Shown here one piece after another: positions 1-15,300 of a stretch of 64,000 nucleotides of DNA (its first letter is position 1; each line of letters starts with the position of its first letter). Position numbers and translations under genes: made by a program. The notes under the pieces were generated by a model. The model was not told the DNA's origin, did not search any database, and saw only the letters and a list, made by a program, of their open reading frames with translations. The stretch is taken from assembly GCF_040436345.1 (NCBI RefSeq), contig NC_133223.1, positions 17,399,113 through 17,463,112 on the forward strand. Direction: 5' to 3'. The stretch comes from Pagrus major. Its lineage: Eukaryota > Chordata > Actinopteri > Spariformes > Sparidae.

Positions 1-2522
1 GTACATTTTTAGACATGAATTACATATATTCATATGCTTTTAAAGTAGAATCTCCACATGTGAAAAAACAAAATCGTGGCCACATGAAATTAGCCTTTTC
101 ACAGCGAATTCCACATTTTCATATGCGGTTGTCTATTTTCACACCCCCCCAAAAAAATGTAACATGAAAATAAAATAATATCAGAAATGAATGGGTTAAA
201 GTGAATCATCAGGTTTCGCACAAGCTTGTGGAGTCCATGCTAGCTCGACTGTATGATGTCATAAAAGCAAAAGGGGGACATACCAAATAAATCTTTTCAA
301 CAAAATTCAGCTTTTCACTCAAATTGTTAAGCTTATATTATCATTTGTAAAGTGTAAACAGTGCTACATTCAAAACAAATGAAAAAATAAAACTATTTTT
401 GACTGGTGGTCTACTGGACTGAATGTGAATATGTGACTGGAGCATGTGGATAAGAATTTCCACATTTGGAAATGCTGTGCAGATATCTGGTATTACTGTC
501 ATTCATCATCACATCCCATTAAAAACTGTCTGTTAAAGCATCAGATTATTTGTTTTGGATGCAAAGTTCATGCTCCGCTTGTTATTCAGGGAGCGAGTGG
601 TGAGTGTGGAAACTGGATTAATTAGGAACATCTAAGCAGAGCATAAAGATGAAAGTTCTGTTTTATAGGTAAACAAAAGTCTGTGTGCAAAGATCAGATG
701 TTGTTTTGACAACGTAATTACATGATTTATGCTCTTTTTTCTAATCTAAGTCAGGGATGGCCTCTCTGTTTTTGCTGATTCATAGGGAAAATACACCAGG
801 ACAGATCAGATGAATTGCCTTTTTCTCAAAGTCGAGTTTGTCTAAATAAGACCGCTGTGATCAATCTTCAGTCTTTCAGTTAAGTTTATTGTCGTGACTG
901 GCTCCTCGTTGTCTGAGTAATCGCTTGGCAGTTTTCGAGGAGCTGATTACCTCATCACGCTGGGGCAAATCTGTTATAATTTGAGTGAGCAGGTATACAT
1001 CTCACTGCCTCATGCAGCCAAAATAAACACAGAAGATAAGACGTGTAAATTCTCAGTGTAATTCTGCATGCAGAAATATGTCAAAACCTAAAAACCATGG
1101 CAGCAAAATTGTCGTATGCTGGGGAAATCACAGAAAGCAGGAGAGAAGTGGAGGACTCATGGGAGAAATTTCTCTCTTTTTGTTCCCAAATGCACTGAGC
1201 TGTTCCCCGTGTATGGTTGCAAGGCATACATTAATTATACCGCTTACAGGAATTGCTCCACTGCCATTGTCACCGAATTACCGCCTTTCGCTACAGATCG
1301 GCTTTCTCTTCTTTAATGTGCCATTTAATGCAGTTTCTCCTAATCCAGTTCATAGATAGAGGTGAATGGAAATGGTGCTGTGTGTGTTTTATGCAAATTG
1401 CAAGACGAGGTGATTAATTTATAATGGGTTTCAGTGCAATTGAAGGCAGCGGGAACTGATCAAGGGCAAGGACATTATAGAATGGTACAGGCTGCATAGG
1501 GGTGGCTCTGCTTGTTCTGCACTGTACCACAGCATGACAGTATCTCATTACATCTAGACAAAACACCTCCCCCATTGATAATGAGCATTTTTCATGAGGA
1601 GGGACCGTTTTCGTCTCTTGTTGTATTTTCCTGTACTGAGCTGCACATCATTCTTCATCTAGCTAAATCATGTATTGATCCGGCACTATGTCTCATATCC
1701 ATGCACCGTAATGTGTTGTGTACTGTGCACGCAAAGGCGCCTGAGCCTTTTTGAAATCAAGCCACTTGGAGATGTTCTTGTTTACTGTGGGTGAGACATT
1801 TGAACTGCAATGCATCACCATCCACAGTTTAATAACAATAGTCTTTACATGAGCTAAATAAAATGTATTTCATACTGATGTTGGCAAGCTCTTAAAAAAC
1901 ACTCATGCACAAAAACTAACATTATTTTCTCTTATAGACTCTCTCTCTCTCTCTCTCTCTTGCATGCACGCTGTTAATGGAACTGTATAGACTGCTTAAT
2001 ATAATTTCCTTGCCTGGGGAGATACGCCTGGGAAACTCTGTTCTTATATTTGATGCCATTCATTGCTGATTGCGAACTGTTGAGCAGGCCAGGACAGATT
2101 CAGTCGAGATTTCAGCTTCTGTCTGATGGTTTCCAACATGTTCTCTGGCATTATTATTGTCAAATCTTTTGATTAATATTTCCACAATTATTCAAATATA
2201 CAGAATCTGATGCAGCTCCAACCAGCTGCGATGATCTGTCTCACAGTTAGTTGATCATAACACACAGTATGTTAGTATTTAAAACCCTCCGGAGACCGTC
2301 TATTCATCTGGGAAGACACTGAGCATGCTTTATTTATAGTAGCAGAACTTCATGTAGGGACAAACTACTGAACTACTTCGCAGTGTCTCATTTATGTCTG
2401 TGGACAAAGAAATGCTTAAAAATGATCAACATTTATAGTGATTTATAAGCATATATTGGCTTTGAATGAAAAAGGCACAAAAACGAGTTTGGATAAGTCA
2501 CTTTACATGTGTATTAACTGCA
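1..2522. other. Gene desert, left end
   Basis: No convincing gene; open frames are short and lack family features. A short (CT)n run lies at 1939-1960. The block at about 880-1020 (GATTACCTCATCACGC and neighbours) is less AT-rich and looks like possible conserved non-coding sequence. Confidence 0.5.
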
Positions 2523-2525
2523 TTA

Positions 2526-3349
2526 AGGGCTGTCCACACCAAAAATTATCAAAACAAACTATAACGATAACTATAAATAGTTATTTTTCCACAGTCCACA
2601 GCACAACTACATATTACGACAGTGACAGTAGGGGACGATATCGTTGAGATCACTTCAGGATCAATTTGATGAGCAACAGGAACACTGACAGTCAATCAGA
2701 ATACACACAAAAATACAGGGCCATCAATCAGCTTGATTGTGGGGACATTTTCCTACAATATAATGTCGCAGGAGTGCTTATAATATTGGTTTCTAACTGT
2801 GCAACCTCTTTTATGTTAGCTAATTGATGCCATTTAGGAGACATTTTTAGACGATCTACTCTAATTACTCTTGGACATTTATCCAACTTATTAAACGCTT
2901 ATATAACGTATATGAGGCTGGAAAAATAACACATGAAAAACATAATTTATAGAGAGAGACATATTCATTCATGGGGTCTCTGAAGTTTGCTTTGATGTCC
3001 TTTAAAACAATCGCCAGGAGAACTGATGTCGACTCTGCCAAAAGAATGAATAAAGTTTGTCTTCAGTAGATCACAACTCTCCGAACAGAGTGCTGGATCC
3101 TCCCAACTTCACATCTTTGAAGAATTTGTAAAACCATATTCTTCTGAGGGTTTTTTTTTAGTTTCTTTGTACAACATGCAGCAGTAACAGGTCATTAATA
3201 TCCATTTTCAAAGCTGCCAACACAGCTGGAGCGCACAGCGCATGCTCAGCACCACTGTAAACAGAACGTTATCGTTCATCAGAGTGGACGCTCACATTGT
3301 TATTGTTCTAGTTATAGTTCTAGTGATCGATCTTGGTGTGGACAGCCCT
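2526..3349. mobile_element. Non-autonomous DNA transposon with terminal inverted repeats
   Basis: The left end reads AGGGCTGTCCACACCAA and the right end is its exact reverse complement. Both ends are flanked by TTA (2523-2525 and 3350-3352), a 3-bp target duplication of the type made by PIF/Harbinger elements. The 824 bp interior has no transposase frame. Family name not assigned. Confidence 0.75.
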
Positions 3350-3352
3350 TTA

Positions 3353-6300
3353 TAGTTCAGCCTAGTATCAAGGCAGTTCATGTAATAGTAATGTGTCTAT
3401 GGTCAATTTTGTCACTATTTCTAGAACTGATTTAAACACATTAACAAAATCACAATATTTCCCGACCTTAACCAAAGTGAATCCTACAGATTAAATGTTG
3501 TGACTGCTTCAAAAATTTAAAATATCCTTTACTAACCTCAACCAAAGTGCCTTTGTTGCCTAAACCTAACAACAGGCTGGATGCTAATCCTGGATTCCAG
3601 TGTCACAATCCTCAACTTGGTACATCCACGATCCACCCTGACTTTCTCCTCCCTGTGACGCCAGCACAGTTCATAAATGTTGTGTTTCGTTCAGTCAAAG
3701 AAACATAGAAATATAGTCATGCCGACAGTTACAGCAGTGACCATGTACAGAGATCCTGTAGTGATATTGTGTTGTTTTGTTTAATGTCTTACATTTTTCT
3801 GCAGTATTTGTGGGAATAAATAGTGAAACTATGTTTCTTACAACCTTGAACTGTTCTATAATGATATTTTGAGAAATTATGCTATCACTATCACAGTTAT
3901 TTTCATGTATTCTGGACACAGCTTAACAGTGAGAAGTCAAACTTAAAGCTGAGTTTGTGCTTAAAAAAATATACCATACATGTGGTGAAAGACAGTTTAA
4001 AAGGTGCCAAACAAAGACAAGAATGAATACATAGAAAGTCTGCAAAAATGAACCAAATAAACCTGGACCTTAGAGGGTTCAAATTGCATTTTATGACTGA
4101 AAAACATAATAACTTAACTGGAGGAAAAGACGAGTCCTTGCCCTCCAAAGTGCCATTAAAACAGTATTATTTTAATATCACCTAAGGCCTGCTGGCTCTC
4201 TGTCCCTGCTGCTTCTCATGAGTTCATGGTATTAAATATTTACCACTGCTTTAACAACAGGGAGATGATGCCATTTCCTAAGCATTCTTCAAAGCAGTGT
4301 GACTTGGCTGCTGGTGAGCAAAGTGTGCGCCAGTATAGTTACTATTACTGTTTAATTACACGACTGGACTTGTGATTTTTGCACATATGCAAATGCAAAT
4401 GCAGAGGCCCGACAATTTAAAACCATTATAGTGATTCATTCCTCCTTGCTTCTTGGAGAAACGTTGCGTCATATACTTTTTAGCAAAGAGAGCAGGAGCC
4501 CTGAACAGCCCGAGAGGTTTAGCAGAGAGACACAAAGCAGCAGTGGCACCGCTCATACCTTCAGGTGACAGAGTGCTGATGATTATAGCAAGGACAATGC
4601 CCTGCATGTGTCAAACAATTGGCAAATAATTTATGTCATCTTTTCCACTGTTATTTCCGTGGAGGGCACTAACTGTGTTGCCAATATCAAACCTCCTGCA
4701 GAGGAGAGGCAAAAAAAACAGGACGTGCTACAAAAGACTGATGGAGGGAGAGAGGAAGAGGGAGCAAGAGGAGTGGATTGGGGGAGGGGAAGAAGTGCCA
4801 GGCTCAGCTTTTTCCTGACTGAAGATGCACAGCCATCTGTGAGGAGACTAACACACGTATGGCCATCATTTGTCCAACATCTTACGTGATGTGAAGGCTT
4901 TTCACTCGCCATGCCAACCTGTGTGGCAGATGATGTATGTGTTTCTTCAGTCCCGTGATTACTAGCATGGAGCTGCAGAGCAATGCTCTTCACCTCATCA
5001 GTTCCACAGGCTGCGCTCCAAGGTGGGTGAGGGATTCGCTGCAAGATGGCTTCTGACACACAGCACAACCAAGGCGTACCAGCATGAATATTATACAGTG
5101 CATTTCACCACAGCCACCCACTGTGAACAGATCAATCGAGGTGGATGAGGTGAATTAGAATTTTAATAGAGTGCCTAGGTGCAGTAATTAAAAAGAATGA
5201 TTATATTTTCCCTAAATGTATGAAAAAGTGGATTGTCCATCGGGGTGGTGCTGGCTGCTTTGATCTTATATATAGTGTACACTGCCTATTTGTTTCTAAT
5301 GTGCTCTTTGATGGAAACTTTTAAGTATTATAATAACGTGTATCTGTATTAATTCCTTTTTTCTCCGTCTTTTTTTTTTGTTCATGGTTAATGTTTGTAT
5401 TTATATCCAGTATTATTTTAAAAATGCTTTGTTTATCTACCATTAAAAGCAGTTGACCTGTACATACAGAACATTTTTGCCTGGTCTCCTCACAGCCATT
5501 AATCACTGCCAGCGTTTAGGCGAGAATTATTAAGTTTCACTTAATTTGGAAAATTAAGCCCATTGCTCCTTTTGGTCTATAATTGTCTTTCATGGCCGGT
5601 GGGTGATGCATAACAGGTTCATATATATAACTAATACAGCAGGAAGGAAAAGGTAAATACAAAGACGAAGGGGATGAGAAACAGAAGCCGAGGCAACAAC
5701 ACGGTGTCGACAGACTGAGCTGAGAGACAAGCAGGTGATAATTGTTGTGGGAGCCATGGGAGCAATAGGCTCTTTGAGAGAAAGGTAACAAACCAGCGAA
5801 ACAATAGAGATGAATCACACTGGAGGATCTGCTGCTGCAGTCTACCCTCCACTGAGGCCCTATTAGAGTCGGCTCACAAGCTCTGTGTTTCAGCCACAGA
5901 CTTCTGATTACAACTTTGAAGCCCAAGACTTCAACTAAACCTATTTTTTGAAAGTTTTTGTTGATATTCTGTTTAAGTTTTTCTGTGCAAGTGGAATTCT
6001 TTACTCAATTTACCAGGGGCAGAGGGAAAAATGTATTCTTCGATGCATCGCAGTTCTGTCTTGAAAGATTATGTCTCGATGCAGAAAAGGCAGTAATTTG
6101 AAATTTAAAACCTAATTCTCAACATAATGGTCACCTGTCAGAATTGTGTAAGACCAGGATGTAGGCTGCTAAGCTGACATGCCAGATGTTTTGTTACACA
6201 GAACAATCTGGGAAAAAGCAGAGCCCTTGAGTAGAGAGAGTCGCGTCATCTCTGTTTACAGCAATGGACCATTGTTTTTACTGCAATGGTGAATCAAAAA

Positions 6301-9300
6301 GCCTCTCAGTAGTTTCTGGAACGCAAATACTAGCAGCCCAGTAGAGTTGTTGCGGAGCAAACAGTTTAGGATGCTTATTTAACCAGAAGAGAATCAAGTT
6401 TATTATTACATCTGAATCAAATTAATGAACGTCGGGGAACTATCAGAAGTCTCGTGGATCACCTGACAACCAAGCATTTTGAACTTCTGTTGTCGTGACT
6501 CTTCTCTACTCTAGTGCTCTGTGGAAAAAAGGCAGGCACTTTCAGAGACTACTTGGCCCATGATCAAATGAACCATCTCTCTATCACTGTCGACCACAGG
6601 CTAACTTCAACCAATCAGATCAACAGTGGAAGCGTGATACCACCAGCAGAGCCAGTTGGTAAATCAGACTCTTACCAAAGCCAGTCGGGAAAAGAGCAAA
6701 TACCATTAAATCTTCAGTGGCATCCATTTTTCAATGAAACATACTCTCTATAGCAACTACGCTAACCACCTGAGGAGCCACCATTGTTGACTTTCAAACA
6801 AACAGTCGCCTCTCTCGCTCATCATCACATCCAAACAATGCCAGTAGCGGCCAGTAGTTCCTCAAAGGACGCTGATCTTCCGAACCACTGTGGTTTAGCC
6901 ACAGGTACGTATTTTGAACCTTGGCAAGATGTATTCTCGGGTTCATGTGATCATGGCAAGGTAAGTATGTTCCTTACGGCCAAACCAACTGGATGGTCAA
7001 AGGTAATGGACGTAGACGTGTTGCGTTGGTGTTCTAAGCTAGGCTAGTTCTTCATTTTTGGTGACAGTGGTTGTGTGTGTGCAAAGAAGTTGGAAGTAAA
7101 TTCTAACCCTAACCCTGTTTATTTTTATTATGGATCATTACAAATGCACTATAATTTAAGAGTTGCAAGTAGTCACATAGTGAGAAAAGGTCAATTATGT
7201 ATAGAAATCAAAACATTTAAGTATCAAAATGAATTGATAATCATTTAATAATCCCATCATAGCCCTTTGAATCAGAATCGTGAGGTGCCTAGAGCTTCAC
7301 ACCCCGACAATTTACTATCAAATATAGAATAACTGAGCTCTAGAGATGAGACAATGTGCCCCGACACATTCCTTAACAGAACAAGTCCCTTGCTAAGTTG
7401 AACAGCAGGACAGGGAGGACGTTATTACTTTAAAGTTCACTACAACATCTTCCCCTGTGATGCAAGTGAGCTTAGTCTCAATAAGAGCACCATGGGCTGT
7501 CTGTCAACCAAAATATCTCTATTGTTTGGTTGCTTCATCCAGAGAGAGAGGCATGTTTTTGTAGGGTGACCTGGGCAACTATGCTGTGTCAACTGGTGTC
7601 AGGCTACAAGTGCAATATACCAGCTTGCCCGCAGGCTAAACCCTGAACGAGGCCCCTTGTGTCCCAAACAACACGACAAAAGATAAGGTTCCAAGCCTCC
7701 TCCTTGACAAATATCTCTGGTTGAAGAGGTGACACAGCCACGGTGACTAGACAGGAAACCGGTCAGCCAACCTCTGTTTGGTATGTCAGCAGATCGCCAT
7801 TGAACTGGAGAGCGTGCATGAACATGGGTGCAGAAAAGACACTTGAACAGGTCTCCTTTTTAGGCAGCGGGACTATATCCACAAAAATGATCATCTTCTA
7901 ATGACGCTTAAGATTTGTTCCTTTGTTCCTCCAGGGCAGAAGTCGAGGGTTCTCCTCTAATGGGACCCTGCACCACAGGGGAAGCTTTGTCTCATCAAAG
8001 AAGAGGAAGTCCTCTGCTGCTGCTGCTGTAACTACGCCGTGCCTCTCAAGAGTGCACGTTACAGACGACGCAACATCTTTCATGTTCCAGTTAAGGGGAA
8101 GAGGAACAAGTGAACAACCCAACCTTTAACCCTCACTTGACTTTTTCAGAGAATGTGGTGATTTGTCTAAAGTTTGAGCCCTCCGAAACAATGACCAATC
8201 ATTCACTGACCATAATGAATCCTTTTATTTGAATCTGGGATCGGGTTTGATTTTCTGAGGGTCTAATTAATTTCCCATGAAGTTCTTTATTTTTTTCATG
8301 CCTTTTGGATACAAACCAGGCCATCCAGTTCAGTGGTTCCCAAAATGGGACGCAGGAAAAACTCATTAGGTTTCCCCTCACCTCCCTCAGCTGTGGTTGA
8401 GCTACAGCAGGTTAAGTGTCACTCAGAAATTAGCGTTCTCCTGGTAGAGCAGTGGACGCCACATCAGCTGCTACCATTTTTGTAACTACATTAAACAAAC
8501 CCTCTGAAGGCCTCAATGATGCATGCAATCTTAATTTTTATTACAGCAATTTATTATACACTCCCCGAGCTTATGACAGCCCCGACTGTCATTAACAGAT
8601 TAATTATAATTTCCCCCTGCGCTCAGAGTTAAAGAGAAACGTGAACACATACAGGCGCCCCCTAAAAACAATGAGAGTTGGGTAACCATGTTTCATCATT
8701 CCGGTGGCTTTACCCTTCACCCTGCCTGAAAGTAAATGAAATGAGGGAGCCAGGGGTCTGCTCCTGGGGTCCTTCCTGCAGCTACTGTGCATAACAAAGT
8801 GCTCAGACACAAACTGATGCAGTTCAAAGAGGAGAATCTCCTCCCAGTTCATCATGTGCCAGGAAACTCAAACAGGACCAACGTGAAAGCTGCCTTTTGC
8901 TGCCACCTCTTTTGTGTCATTGTCCAAAGAATAAGGTGGCAATCATGTACAGTGACAGTAAGGGATGTTCATCACGACTAATTTCTCCGCTGTTTGAACA
9001 GAACTTAAAGCTAAGACTAGTTTACTAGTCTAAGGAAACACTCAGAAAACAGTCAAAATTGACTACATTTTAATTGTAAGACATGATATTTCGTTGAAAA
9101 TTAAGTAAATCTGTGATTTAAACTGACTATAGGCCACTATTTTTTACTTTACTTATAATTTTGAAGTAATTACCGAGTGCACAGTGTAATTGCTGTACAA
9201 ACACATTTGTACGTGACACCATCCATGTATAGATCTGTTTTCTATAAGCCTTTCACTCTGTCTTCCCGTTTTCCCCGGTCACTATCCCCAGGTAACAGTG

Positions 9301-12300
9301 GAAACCCTATTACAACCAGGTGTTTTAAACTGCCCTTTCATAGCACTGACATTGATGTCTCTTGGTGAAATTGTTTTAAGCTTCGGACAGTAGCCAGGCT
9401 GCTGATCGTGCACATCCCTGGGGCTACTTAGATTTCCATCAAAGAAAGTTACGATTGCCTCTAGAGAAGGTGACAGCACACATGCTCATAAACTTACAGC
9501 TGCTATACATTCCCAACGCAAACTTCTCAGCAGCCACAGTGACTCTTGAGATGCTTCTTATTTACACATACAAAGATTACTGCACTTCAAAAACTCTCAT
9601 GTCATAGTACCAAATTAATGGTAAAAGAATGCATAGCTCTTTAACAGGTCAGAAAAACTCAGTGGTGGACTGAGTTTTGTTAGATTGGGGCTGGGAATCA
9701 AAATTTTAAGCATCATTTCCTGCCATTTTAGGATTCTGCTGTGGTATGGCAACACCACTTGGACAAACTACACACAGAACAGTAGTACACCGAAATATGG
9801 TAGTAATAATAATGGCAATTTGGGATGGTGATGCATGATTACACGTCGTAGCGTAGCATTTCATTTGTTTGCTTTTTATTTAAACTAATATATCAACACA
9901 TTTGAAACATATTTTAATGTTAGGGAGACATTAGAATTTTGGCCCTGCATGTGAGAAGCACATAAAGGTGCTGCGAACCAGCAGCTAACATGAGCAGCTA
10001 TTCATCGAAGGTCTGTCCCCTGCAAATTAAAGCAAGCACAGCGAGATATTGAGGTCAGGGTAAGTTTAGCTAATTTGTGTTAAAGGCTGTAAGGCAAGAC
10101 CATTAAAAAGCTAGTTGGGAGGAAGGTAATAGCCCAATATTAGACAAAGGTGGGGATTAAACTCATTAGATCACCCTTAATCATCTCTAATGACCCTCAC
10201 CTGTAATTTGCACCTCATAAAAGTTCCTCCATCTCAGAATTCATCATCCTGTGTTAGACTGATGAATTTTAAAACACAGTAAGAATGAGAGAGAGTAAGT
10301 GTTGGTCTATGACATATACAACATGTTACATGTAAAAAAAGCTTAAATGGTTCTTGGAAATATTAAATTGTTATGTGGCGATCACGAAAAATAGTGTCTG
10401 ATACACCTCAAAGATAGGTCTACTCACAGTTTAACCCTAAATCAATAGGAAGGCTACATAGACGAACATCAGTAGGTATATAGACAAAACAAACAATCAA
10501 GGATGGGAAATAAATTGTCACAATGTCATGATAGTTAATATATGGACAAGATTTTAGAGGTGAATTTGTATGATGCACGCCATTGATAGACATCTGCCGT
10601 CTCTCGCTAACATTGCAAGTGCAGTTTCAGTGATAAATGGCAACTATAATAGCAGCAGCTATCACACTTACTGAGACTAGACAGAGTGAGCTCGATGGGC
10701 AGTGAGAAATAGTCTGTGTAAGTCCCAGACCATCAATAGGCAGCACAGGTTGAAAGGACTGACGCACACACGAGTACCGTTAGCACAAAAAGGTAACATT
10801 AGCATGCGGAGAGTCCTGTTGTTTATGATCAAAATATACCAGACATTAGAGAGCTCTTATGGATATGTCTTACTTTAGTTCAAGACCTGCTGCTGCCTGT
10901 GTGTGTGTGTGTGTGTATGTGTGTATGTTAAACAACAAAAAACACAGAACAGTTTAAGCTGTCTTACACTAAAAGTAAGGAGTTTCTTCATCATTGCATG
11001 TACCACACGTAACACGATAATACAACGAAAGCCGGTGGGGGGTTGCCGGACGACGGAGCAAAACTGTACCGGAACGCAACGTACATGCATCCAGTGGAAT
11101 CTTTGGGTAAGGATTGCAGCATCCTGAGGATGTTTCGCAAAATAACAGAATTGATAAATGGTTCTTAGCTGTCACATAAACACACACAGCCCACCCATCT
11201 CCACATGTTTGTAACATGCTCTCACTTGCAACTCTTAAAATATGGAGTCTTATGTGCAGTCTTATGTATATCCCATCCACCCTGTCTGCCCCCTGATTTT
11301 AACTTTTTTATTCTATTTTTATTCTTTTTTTATTCTATTCTTTATACTACTACACTAGAGGGGCACTTCAAGAAGTAATGGTAGAAGAATAACATTGGGC
11401 CACTGACTGGGTCGTGTATTTGACACATTGGGAGGGAGAACACGCTGGTATTCATGTATGTTGCTAGCTAGCTACAGCGAATGTTACAGTTGGTAAATTG
11501 ATTGGTCGCAATTAACTCGTCTGCACCCAAAAACAAAGGATCCCGGATCGGAGCATAGCTTTACTCAACAGCATGGTGTGTAATTCATAGATACGCTTAT
11601 AGGGCTGGTAAATGTTTTGAAAAACAATCATTGTTTCTCACATTTACCTTTGCAGAAAAAAATTAATTCTCAAAGGGAGTTTTCATTGAGCCACAGAGGC
11701 TGGTCGAACATTGGCTCGGCTGGAGGTCAGGACTTTGGCACAGTGTTGAATGAATTGAGTTAGTCTGTTCTGGTCTGTTTCAGGCTACTTTCTACACGAA
11801 TTATATGAATTGGTCTTTAAACATCAGCTGCACATTTGAGGCAACAAGAATAGCTCTTAAAGTCACATACAGTATTTTCAAAATTCATTACATCCATAAT
11901 GCAACAACTTCTCCCTACTTCAACAACTTCATTACATGCATCCAGCAGCATTTTCAGGTACTGATATAACTCCTTACAGTACTTTACTATTTATGGCACC
12001 AGGCTTATATAAACAATGTATGGAGCTCTTTTTTGACTAATGCTCCAAAGTACAATGTTTCATTTATGAGCTGCAAGACACAATAGTAAAGAGAGCCACA
12101 TTTCATTAAATTTTAATTAAGACAAATGATCTGAGAAGGAACACCATCTCTTCGGTGGCTCTCCCACATCATGTGACAACCAGCTGGACACAACCGCTGG
12201 AGAGGAGCGGAGGGAGGCGCTGAGAAGAGGAAATCATGGCAGCCAACTAATGGATGACGATAAATTTGTTATGAGTTACACATACATACACCTCAAACCA

Positions 12301-15300
12301 AAACGGCAAAACAGGGGTGGTTGTAATAGTTTTGTGTGATGCAACATCCCACTGGTAGCTGGGGTGATTTACGATGGGATGACTGTAATGAGAAAAGGTT
12401 AGCAACATGTCATTAATGAGATTTCAGAGTGCCACAGTAGAAAGGCATGCTGTGTTTCTGTTGTGTAGATACTGTAGTCATGTCTTTATATTGATCATCA
12501 AATGGCTTGAATTATAACTATGACAGGTTTACGGTTGTCTCGCTTTTTTAATGTATACTGTAATGTCATAGGTTGTTGTTTGTCAGGTTGCCAAACTTCA
12601 ACAGGTGTTATCTAATACGAACCTGTCTGAGGACTATCTGTGACGATATTTAAAGTTGTTAGCAAATGCTTTTTTTACACGGCCAGCTGGTACAGAGCAA
12701 AAGTATCATTTACTTGCTGTCGTGTTTCTGGCCACGTTTTACGTAAAGTCCAATATTCACTTTCTTTAGAACTCTATTTTGGTCTCCACCACCTCCATGG
12801 GGAAATATTTGGCTCATGAGCAGCTAAATGTTTCACTACATTCAGCAGCTAGTTGCTGACTGTGGCTGCATTCACATATGCACTACTACCCTGAACTTGT
12901 CCGCAAAATCCCAGACAAGAGGTGTAAACGCAAATGTCTGAATCAGTTGTACCAGACATTATCTGGACTTTACTCTGCCAGCTGTCTAGTAGAGCTGGTC
13001 ATTGTCTGGAGAATTCACTGCAAGCAAGATTGAGAAATTTTGCAGTGTAGCTGCTTTCCATTCTGTTTGCCTGTATATTGCTTTCCACTCTTTTCTTGAT
13101 ATTACAATACATCCAAATTCATGTAGTATTGATATCAGTGCAAAAACAGACATAAGTCATCCTTATTATTATTATTCTGCATGTTCTACCCAGGTGCAGG
13201 AGGAGTATTTCAAGTAGGAGAGAATGCGTCTGACATGGACAATATCCTGTTTTGTGCTACCCCAAGCTTCAAACTATGACGCTCTACCTATGGGTCAATT
13301 TTGGATCTGAAGGGCTCCGAGGTCAAGTTAGCAAGGATACGTAATATGCAACATCTGGTAAGACATTAACGGATTAACAGATTGCAAAGTATGACACATT
13401 ACGACTTTAGGAATGTTATTAACATTGTCAAACCGTCACAGTTTGGATAGGTTTAGGAACAAAAACAACTTGGTTAAGTTTAGGAAAAGATCATACTTTG
13501 GACTAAAATAACTTTATTCAATCTCATAACAAAAGTTACGTAAGTAACTGTATACATGTCCCGTAACGTCAGTGACATTGCTTATGTTAACTTATTTACG
13601 CTGCATAAATGTAAAACAAATCACTCTTGACTCTTCATCACAAACTGGACACAAATCTCGGTCAACGGAGAGAAAGTCCTTCTATGACCCATCCAACACC
13701 CCCTGCTTTCGACTTGTTTGTTTGTCATTAAGAACAACAACGGTCGCATTACAGGCATGACTGTAGCTACTAATGACGACACTGAGGTCATGTCCTCAGA
13801 AATTCTCTCTAGGAATTTGGGTGTTTTAGAAACCCGGAGGGAGTTCACATTATACACTGATATACTGATAGGTATATTCTAAGGTGATTATGGTATTTTC
13901 TTTTTTAGACAAATTCTAAAAAAAAAATCTCCTATGTCCTTGTCTGAATAATAAGGATAGTGGACTTGCAGTCCAGACCTCAGTATTTCAAAAATCCTGG
14001 CTACAGCCTTGATTACAAGTAGTCTTTTGATCCTCTGTTCACAAAAAAATACATCAGCTTTAAGTAAGAGACACTAATGAAGTTATTGATAATATTTTTG
14101 CATCACTTTTTGCTGATTTGGCTTTTTCCCCGGTATATAAGAAGCAGAAAGACACTCAGTTGGTCTCTCTGGGAGTTTAGGCAGGTCAGATTCTGAGTAC
14201 ATGGAGCGTGATATAGTTATGCTCAATGAGACAAAATATTATGCAGCGTTGCTCTGTGCACAGATTCAGTATGAAGAGACAGCTCCGAATGTGAGTCACA
14301 TTAGTAGAAAATCACATCCTTCCAACCCTTGAGTAAAGAAGTCTAATGTCAGCACTTCCCAAGAAGAAAATCATGTCATTTATTTTCCTGTCAGTCAGAC
14401 CTGACTCGAGCGCTGTCAGTCACCATAAGAGGAAGAGCCATGAACACACTGCTCTGCTACATACCATTAGGGTTGGAAACAGTCACATTTTCAAGAGTTA
14501 CTTCACGCAGGCTGTCAGCAACACATTTTTCATGAAGGAGCTTTACTCGCAGCCTTTTGGACATAATCCAGTCGTGCTGCTTCAGGAGGAGAGGTCTGTA
14601 GCACAGCATGGGATGATTCAGAAATCGCAGCTGGAACAATAAAGAGTTAGAAGGTTGATTTACTTATTTCTGTAAATGCAACCGAGAATTTAAAAGGATT
14701 TCCACAATTTTTTAAAAGAAACGGCACATTTCATTTCAGCAAAATGATAAAAAGATGGTTATGTTATGTATGCAGTCATTAGAGGCACTGCAGACCAGAA
14801 GGAGATTGATGGATTTTTGCAGCCCTGTGCGGTCTGTGCTGCCTGGTCATACTAAGGCGAGCTCCTTACAGTGCTTTCCCCTGGGCGAGCGAGACTATTG
14901 GTCGAAGTTCAGATATAACTTCATTTTCCATGTGGATGAAATGCACCTTAAGGGCAGAGGCAGCGGGTGGAGGGGGGGAAGGGGCTGGGCAGACGCTGTG
15001 TTTCCCGCTCACACAGATGCTCGGTGAGAGTCAGAGGCTAGGGCATAAAAGAAATCCATTGTGGCTGTGGAGCCTGACTGCTGACAGAAATTAAATTGTG
15101 TCCACAGACTTTTCATATAACAACCCAGGGTCTATGTCAATAGTGCCAGAGTCTCAGTACCGTTACCGAGCAGGCTAAAAGCCTTTTGGTTTGTACTCTG
15201 AATGTCAACCTTTTACTTTCTTTTATCTCTCTCTCACAATAAAGCAAGAGCATCATAATGTCTAAAGATAAATATCACTTCAGGATGATCAACATTGTGT

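Noticed and set aside
4631-5068. 145-codon minus-strand open frame in the desert
   Set aside because: Low-complexity serine/leucine stretches from GA-rich DNA, no family resemblance.
7102-7116. CTAACCCTAACCC telomere-like repeat
   Set aside because: Only two units; expected by chance, not an interstitial telomere array.
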